This document shows, in pieces, positions 57,014 through 64,000 of a stretch of DNA of 64,000 nucleotides (its first letter is position 1; every line of letters starts with the position of its first letter). The translations under genes and the position numbers were made by a program. Source of the DNA: Tribonema minus (taxonomy: Eukaryota; Sar; Xanthophyceae; Tribonematales; Tribonemataceae); the NCBI GenBank assembly GCA_017506865.1, contig JAFCMP010000112.1, forward strand, positions 806,001 through 870,000, in the 5' to 3' direction. The notes under the pieces were generated by a model, which saw only the letters and a program-made list of their open reading frames with translations, was not told the origin of the DNA and did no database searches.

Positions 57014-60000
57014 CTACGCGCCGCGGCGCTTCGGCAGCGGCACCGCGTCCGCGGCCTTGACGACGCGCGCCGCGCCCGCGACGACGAGCGCGAAGGCCTG
57101 CGCGCCGCCGCCGCGCACGTACGCGCCGCTGGAGACGGAGATCTGCAGGCGCGCGACGCCCGCGAGGTCGGCGGCGCTCAGCTCGACGCGCTCCACCGTG
57201 TTGACGCGGTCGTACAGCAGCCCGCCCTGCGCGGCGTCGATCGGGGTGCGCATGTACATGGTGCGCTGCGGAGGCGGCGGCGGCGCGGGGGGGGGGGGGG
57301 CAGGAGCGCATGCGACCTGAGTTATATTGAAGTTGAAGTTGGTGGCCATGATGAGGTTTGAATGAACTCTGGAGCACATCGACCATAATTTTGAGGCAGG
57401 GCATGACCAGGACCGAAGACGTCCCAGAGAAGCAGCCTTCATCCAAGCTTTTCTGATTGACCGATCACGCGACGACGACCAAACCCAGGCCGGTGCAACA
57501 CGCAGCCTGTGGGAAGGATACACGATACAAGCTCGCACTGTCCTGGCTGGTGCGCGACGTTGCTGCTGCTGCTGCACATGTCACGGGCAAGCACCGCCGT
57601 TGCATCAGTTGTGTCATGACACAGGACCCCGGGGCGCCTCGGCTCGCGCCGACGCGCTCTCGCGCACCTGATTGCCGACCCAGTAGGTGGTGTCCTTGTA
57701 CTTTGACGATGACGTGCTGGTCGCCAGGGCCCACTTGGAGGACGATGCGGCGGTGCCGCCCTCGCCGCCGCCGCTCGCGGTGCTGTTGCTGGAGGAGGAG
57801 CTGCGGCGCGGGGCGCGGACACGCATGCAGCGCCGCACGTGAGCTTCGGCGCCATTCAGTGCCCACGGTGCGCGAGCGCGGCGCACTGGCGGCTTTTGCC
57901 AATGCGCGTCGCGCGCAAGGGCACAGGGGACGCAAGGGGGTTCAACGCGGTCGAAGCCGATCCTACCGCATGCCGACAAGTGAGCGGATGTGCTACCCTA
58001 CTGCTGCAGCACGGTGCTCCGAACGCTGCTGACGCTGCACGCGCGACCAGTCGACCGACTGCGTGCGCAGCGCACAGAGTGAGCACCTCAGGCCACGCGC
58101 GCTCGGACCCTACGGCAGCAGCGCTCTCTCCGGCCGTGCGCGCTCCATCACAAAGCCTAGAGCTAACCCTAGCCCTAAACAGCGCTGCGCCGCCACCACC
58201 GCATCGGCATGCGCGCACCTGCCATCCCCGCCGCCGCTGCCGAGCGCGGCGCTGCTGCTGCTGGTGCTGCTCGATGAGCTGCTGCTCGTCGCGGCGCTCG
58301 AGTTGCGAAACGCGATCGGCTCGTCCTCGTCGTTGCTGTACGGCGGGTTCGTGGGCGGGTCGCCGCCGTAGTATGTCTCGGAGGTGCTCGTCGACGTGCA
58401 GCCATTGGCATCGCCGCAGCCATCGGACGCCTGCGCGCCGCCGCCGCCGCCGCCGCGGCGCCGCTCCAGAAACGCGACCTGCAGCGGCGGTGGCGATAAG
58501 CGCGGCGCGCACGGTGAGCGGGCGGAGGGGGAGTGTTGCGCGTGCGCGCAGCTGTCGCCACTGTGCGGCGCGTCAATGCTACCCCTCCTGCTGCCTGTAC
58601 ACTGTCGCTGACGGTCGCCTCACGGTGAATATGCAATCAGGGCTGGCGGGGTTAAAGGTAGGTCGCGGCGCGGCTCAGGATGCGATGTGCGCCTCGTGCG
58701 CGCTGCTCTGTGAGAAGCCAACTGGTGAGAGGAGGCCGCGTCATTGTGCAGTGCATGCTTGGGGTGAGGGTTAGAGCCGACACCAGCGGCTGCGTTGAGC
58801 GCCACTGGAGGTGCCACGCAGCGCGGCAACGCTGCTCCGTGCCGCAACGCAACTGGCACTGCCTGGTCTGTACTGCACCATGCCTCCCCCCCCTCTCATC
58901 CCTCCCTGGCGCACCCTCGCGGACCTGCTCACATCACGGCGCCAGCTGCCCTCCTTCAAGTGGAAGTAGCAGAGGCCAGGTGAGGCGATACATGGCCTCT
59001 CTCAACGGCAAAGCTCTATGCGACATCCCTTCTTTCTCATTGTGATAGCCTGACTGCTTTGATGCACACAGACGTTCCCGTCATGACTACGCACGCACTG
59101 GCAGGCCCTGCTCGCGCACCGCCACCGCCGCGCACGCGAGCTGCAGCGCGCGCCGCGCGTGCGCACGAGGAGCGACGCGGCACTCACGTCGAGGTCCAGG
59201 TTGTGCAGCAGCTGCCGCGCGGCGATGGGCACGTTGGGTGGATCCGTCCACGCCAGCGTCACCGTGATGCCGCGCGCCAGAGCCTCCGGCACGACGTCCG
59301 CGATCAGGTACATGTACTGCCGCTCCGCCATGGCGTGCTCCAGCACGTACAGCAGCGGCGGCAGCAGCGGCGGCGGCGCGCGCGTGGGCTCCGCAGTCGC
59401 CGCCGCCGGCGCCGCCGGGGCGCGCGGCGGCGTCGGCGGCGATGGCGTCGGCGGCGATGTGGGACGCGCGCTGCCGCTGCGGGTGGGCTTGCGAGTAGGG
59501 CTGATGCTGGGAGTGGCGGTGGGGCTCGCGCTGGGGTGGGGACTAGGCTTGGCGGCAGCGCCGCCGCCGCCGCCCAGCGAGTGCGGGCGCCGCGCGCCGC
59601 CGTCGTGCTTGGCGGCGGCAAGCGGCAGCACCGTGTCGAGCTGCACGCGCCCGAAGCCCTCGTACGCGGCGAGCACCGCCGTGTCGATGCCGTCCAGGCC
59701 CGTGGCCTCAAAGTCGGACGCCGCGTGGATGTGGACCGCCGACGCGACAACTACCGCCTTGAGCAGCGCGCCGGATGGCGTGAACGCCTGGCAGCGGTAC
59801 ACGGGCGCGCCGTCACCGCCGTCATCGCTGCCCTTGCCGTCGCCGTCTTTGCCTTTGCCTTTGCCTTTGCCGTCGCCGTTGTTGGCCCTGCCAGCGCTGT
59901 CCGCGCTGTGCCCGCCGTGGGCGTCGCCGCCGCCCTTGCCGCCGCTGCCATTGCCGCCGCCGCCAGTGCCGCTGCCGCCTTTGCCGCCGCCATGCTTGCC

Positions 60001-63000
60001 TGCGCCTCCTTTGCCACCACCACCATGCGCGGCGCCGTCATTGCCGCCACCGCCACCCTCTCCGTCGCCGTGCTCGGCGGCGCCGCCTTTGCCGCCGCCT
60101 TTGCTGCTGCCGCCGTGCTCGGCGGCGCCGCCTCTGCCGCCGCCGCTGCCGCCGCACAGGCCCGCCTCCCGCAGCGCGGCCGCGTACGCGCCGTCCTCAA
60201 AGTACTGGCGCACGAGCAGCACGTGCCCCGCGAGCACAGGCGACGCCATACTCGTGCCGCGCATGTAGACGGCAGCGCAGCTCTCCTGGCCGGGCGCCGC
60301 GTCGTGCTGCGGACCGCGCCCGCGCCCCAGCGCGCTGAGCACCTGCGCAGGGGGCGGCGGCGGCAGCGGCGGCGGACGTCGCGTGAGGCATGCGCGTGGC
60401 GTCGCATGCGAGAGAGCGCGCGGCGCAGGCGCGACGTCGCGGCGGCTGGCGCGCGCAATTGAGAGCGCTGTACTGACGCGCAGCGCTTGACAGAGCCGAC
60501 TGCGTCGAGAGCGCCCCGAGATGTGCGCCCCTCGCGCGCCGCATGCGGGCGGCCAGCAAGCATCGACGCCGCCGCCGCCCTGCAGCGTGCGGCACTGCCG
60601 CTGCCGCCGCTGCGGCGCGCCGTGTCTCACGCACCTGCTCGCCGGGCACGACCACGTCCGGCTTGATGCGCGCGTCGCCGACCGTCGGGCCGCGGCTCGA
60701 GAACGCCGAGACTCGCACGCGCCCGGGCCCGTAACGCGCGTGCGTGCTGCCGGAGCAGCCGACGCTGAGGCCGTTCTTGGTGTTGGCGGGTGACGAGACC
60801 GTGGAGAAGCCCCCCGCGCCCTCGTTGCCGGCGGCGACGAGCACGAGCGCCTGCGGGTGGTCGTACATGAAGGCGTCCACCGCGACGTCGTCCCACGAGT
60901 ACGCGTACTGCGACTGCGGGCCCCAGGAGTGGGAGCTGACCTGCGGCGGGGGCAGCGGCGGCGGCGGCGGCGCATCAGCGTCGCGCTGGCGGCAGTGGCG
61001 ACGGCTGGTGTGAGCACAGGCGCGCACTTGCGCGGCAGCACCACCGACAGTGCGCACACGCAACTGGGTGAGGCCCTGAGCAATTCGGTTCCGCCTCAGC
61101 ATGGCTGTTTGTAGGCGTGAGGCGGGCGCATGGCGGCGGCGGCGCGGCGCACCACGTCCGACCGGCGCCCCCCACGACGCTCGCCGACGTACAGCTCGCC
61201 TCTGCATCAAGACCATACACTATTGTTGTTCGCGGCGCACGCGAGCATGACAAGAACCGCCATCTCGCTGTCATCACGCGCCCAGCGGCAACAGCAGCAG
61301 CAGCAGCAGCAGCGGCAGCAGCGCTCACCTTGGCGCCCGCGCGCAGCAGCGCGTCGAGCACCTCCGCAAAGCTCACGCGCTCGTCCGTGAAGTAGTCGCT
61401 GCGGCCGAGGTCAAAGAAGGCGAGCTTGGCGGCGGGCGCGGCGCCGCCGGCGCGCGGCACGAGCGCGCGCGCGTCCTCGCCGCACGGCGGCGCGTCGTAC
61501 CACGACGACAGCACCGCCGTAAAGTTGCCGTCGCAGCCCAGGCGCGGGCAGTTGAAGTAGCGGTTGAAGAGCGCGTCGCGCGCGTTGCGCGCGCACGGCG
61601 ACAGCAGGCCCACCGCCGCGCAGTCTGCATCGCTCAGGCACTCGCCGGTGCAGAGGCGCGTCGCGGGGGCGGGGCACGTGCCGAGTAATTCGCCAGCGTC
61701 GGCGGCGGCGGCGGACGGCGCGACGGCGCCGACCGCGGAGCCCGCAACGTGCGTGCCGTGGCCGCGGTACGCGTCGTAGATGTCCGTCACGTTGGTGTGC
61801 AGGTACTGGATCACCTGCGGGGGGGGGGGGGGGGGATGTGTGTTGATACTGCAAATATGCGGTTCTGGAGGGCGGGCGGGCGCGGCGGCGGCGCTGACCG
61901 CTGCAGCAAGCGTGAAAACCTGCGGCCGGCCACGCCGCAGGTGAGTGCACGGCGCCGCCGCCGTTGAGCTGCGCCAGCACAGTACGATCGCCCGCGCAGA
62001 TCGCAGTTTTGCGGCGCTGCGGCCGCGTGCAGCGAGCGCCGCCCGGACCGGCCACCGTGCGCACACGAGTACACGCGCTGCGCTGCGCTGCCGCCGCTGC
62101 CCCCTCTCACGGCAGCGAGCGCGCCCACCACCCCGGTGCCGCGGCTGCGCTGGCAAGCATGGTATGCCTGCCCAGACCTGGTGCTGATCCCTGGAAGTTT
62201 CTGGTGCCACAAGGCACGTTCATGAGAGGGCAACAGGCGATGGGCGATTGCCAGCAGGGAGGATTGCATGAGGTGTAGGAAACCAAGCTTCGGTGCAAGG
62301 AGGGCGTGCGCGGCAGTGAGAAACGCCGTGCAGCAGTCGGTCTGGCGCCGGTTGTGCGCGCGCGAGCCTCGCCAGCCCCGCGCTGGCCACAACACCACCA
62401 ACGCGACCCCCCCCCCCCCCCCCCCGCGCCCCCGCGCCCCCCCCAACACCCCCCTCACCTTGCGCTGCTCCGGGTACGTGACGCCCACGTCCTGCGGCCA
62501 GAGCCCGCGCGGCGTGCGCCCGCGCGCGTCGTCGCGGAAGAAGCAGCTCGCGTCGTCAAGCCCCGTGTCGCTGACGCCGATGACCTGGCCGTGCCCGCGG
62601 AGGCCCGCGGACCACAGCGGCTTGGCGCCGTGCGCCGCGCCGTCGCGCGCGCCCGACTGCACAACCGCCTGCGCGACGTCGTTGCGGTGCGCGAGCGCGT
62701 GCAGCGGCGTGATGTGCGCAACCTAGGGGGGGCGGGGGAGGGGGTACGGGAGGGGGGGGGGGGGGGGGGCGCAGATGCAGAGACGGATGAAAGAGGTTGA
62801 GCGCGGGGGGGGGGGTGGGGGGTGGGGGGGGGGGGCTGATGGGATGGCGCACCTATGTGGCCGGCAGCATGATGGCGGTGCTCGCATTGGGCGCCTGTGC
62901 GACTCTGCTGCCGCGTGACAATTCACGCAGTGGCGCGTGTGGCTGACGGCTTCGACACACCAGCGTATTGGCTGCGAGCGCATGGCGGACCCGGAGCGCA

Positions 63001-63252
63001 GGCGCCGTGCACTGCGGCCGCAGTGCCTTGTGCCGACAAGCTCACCTCCGAGCGCCGCGCCAGAAACGCCAGCAGCGCGTACGTGCACGCCACGTCGCGC
63101 ATGGTGCCGCCGCCGCCGCTGCTGCCGCCGCCGCGCAGTGCGTGCGCTGCGCCCACGTGCACGCTGCCGTCAGCGCGCGCGTGCACCAGCGGCAGCGCAT
63201 GCCAGCCGCACACGTCCGCGGCGCTGCGCGGGCCGCCCGCCGCCTGCGACAC
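57014..63252 (-). CDS. Subtilisin-like serine protease (peptidase S8), N terminus unresolved
   Basis: Secreted-type subtilase. Eight exons join in phase: 63046-63252, 62459-62722, 61329-61814, 60635-60940, 59188-60342, 58219-58478, 57668-57800 and 57014-57265 (TAG stop), about 1020 residues. The catalytic Asp is in GQVIGVSDTGLD, the His in YRGHGTHVAGSAVG, the oxyanion Asn in VLVAAGNEGAGG and the Ser in MRGTSMASPVLAG, so all are present. The stretch before the Asp (LARRSEVAHITPLHALAHRN) fits the end of a prodomain. A Cys-rich insertion follows the His motif, a Gly/Lys/His-rich loop follows the Ser motif, and a SPTATPSISPTRKPT linker comes next. The end has the usual C-terminal beta domain (LAWTDPPN, NTVERVEL, AFALVVAGA). 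Volvocalean sporangin, a cell-wall hatching enzyme, is also a subtilase, but identity is not shown. The signal peptide is not visible. Confidence 0.93.
61290..61330. repeat. CAG microsatellite next to a subtilase donor
   Basis: About seven CAG units plus interruptions lie in the intron just after exon 61329-61814 on the coding strand. Confidence 0.75.
61816..61834. other. Poly-C pyrimidine tract of a subtilase acceptor
   Basis: The G run on the plus strand reads as poly-C directly before gcag at the acceptor of exon 61329-61814, the exon with the catalytic His. Confidence 0.75.
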
Positions 63253-64000
63253 CTGGCGGCGGCAGCAGCGAGCATGGGAAATGGGGGGGGTTATCACTCT
63301 CTGAGGCGTGTGCATGAGACTGCCGCGGGCGGGGGAGTTGTGTGGGGGATACGCTGTATTTGCGGCACGCGGCGGCAGTGCGCCGCGAGGGCGCCCGCGC
63401 GGGAGGTGGCGGACTTGCCAGTGTCAGCGCACGGCAACCCCACATGCGCGTGCCCCGGCTGCGCTGTCCTCGGCCACGCCTGATGCGGCTGAGTGAAGCT
63501 GTTGAAATTGATGCGTCAAGCACTGGGGGCGGTCAAGGGGCAAAGTCTCTGATCAAGTTCACGAACACGCAGGAGGTTTAGAAGGAGAGGAACCTGATTA
63601 ATACAGCCGGCGGCTGCGCCATGCAGCTTGTCAACCATGAGATCTGCTGTGTGTCAAGGAAAAGGGTGCCACCTGAACGCCTGGCGCTTCGGCAGCGTTT
63701 TGGGGCTTATCCCCTCACTACATTCACTGTGACAAGCGCTGTCAATGTGGCCCTGTGTAAATTTCCCAGTTGAAGTAGTATCCATGAGTTGGAAGTTGGC
63801 GCTGCCCCCATGGCCGACGCTGAGCGGATCAGCATGGCAGCAACCATATGCTGCGTGTCCGAGTGCACAGATTCTCTAACACGTGTGCCAAAATCGACCA
63901 GTGGCAATGCATCATTCTAGGTCTGCGCTGACTCTGTTTGCCTGCAGCAGCTCGTACGGCGGCATCCTCGGCCACGTCTGCTGCTGCAGAGCAGACAGCA
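63253..64000. other. Unresolved 5' part of the subtilase gene
   Basis: The exon at 63252 starts with an acceptor in phase 0, so at least one upstream exon with the signal peptide and the start of the propeptide must lie here or beyond the right edge. I found no exon that I can support in these 750 bases. Confidence 0.4.

Noticed and set aside
59059..60462. 467-codon plus-strand open frame
   Set aside because: It is antisense to the subtilase exon with the catalytic Ser and the Gly/Lys loop; its composition is just the complement of that low-complexity coding.

Overview
The window looks like nuclear DNA from a GC-rich, intron-dense eukaryote. Genes are split into many short exons (about 70-1200 bp) by introns mostly ending in GCAG with C-rich tracts. 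Proteins carry long Ala, Gly, Gln and Ser runs, and CAG/GCC microsatellites and G/C homopolymers are common. A green alga is my best guess: the complex I subunit has the plant-type NADESEP motif and the kinase has the HGDIKP loop seen in plant GRIK/SnAK kinases. The species cannot be named, and other GC-rich algae remain possible.

Layout. (1) 350-4056, minus: central exons of the mitochondrial complex I 51 kDa subunit (NDUFV1); its 3' end lies left of base 1. (2) 4487-13614, plus: a 12-exon gene for a large Gln/Ala/Gly-rich coiled-coil protein of unknown function, divergent from NDUFV1. (3) 15100-54701, minus: a run of about 50 exons. From the 3' side it encodes a PP2C phosphatase (15.1-20.0 kb), a disordered Ser/Gly/Gln linker (20.3-30.4 kb), a CaMKK/GRIK-like kinase (31.4-38.0 kb), two cyclic-nucleotide-binding domains (38.4-43.8 kb), an acidic region with amplified mini-exons (44.9-47.4 kb), and an N-terminal disordered region with repeated W-[LM]-x-x motifs (49.2-54.7 kb). 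Splice phases agree from 45.9 kb down to 15.1 kb, so I favour one gene for a cNMP-regulated kinase-phosphatase of roughly 3000 residues. Two or three adjacent genes are not excluded; the weakest joins are 52.8-52.5, 51.2-50.8, 49.2-47.4 and 31.4-30.4 kb. (4) 57014-63252, minus: a secreted-type subtilase with Asp, His and Ser catalytic motifs, a Cys-rich insertion and a Ser/Thr-Pro linker; its N terminus is unresolved or beyond the right edge.

How the parts may work together: if the central locus is one protein, cyclic-nucleotide sensing, a CaMKK-type kinase and an opposing PP2C phosphatase sit on one chain. Its introns also hold many tandem duplications anchored at splice sites. The flanking genes show no obvious functional link to it. 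No tRNA, rRNA, CRISPR or recognisable transposon was found. Exon boundaries were placed by eye from splice motifs, phase and family conservation, and may be off by a few bases.
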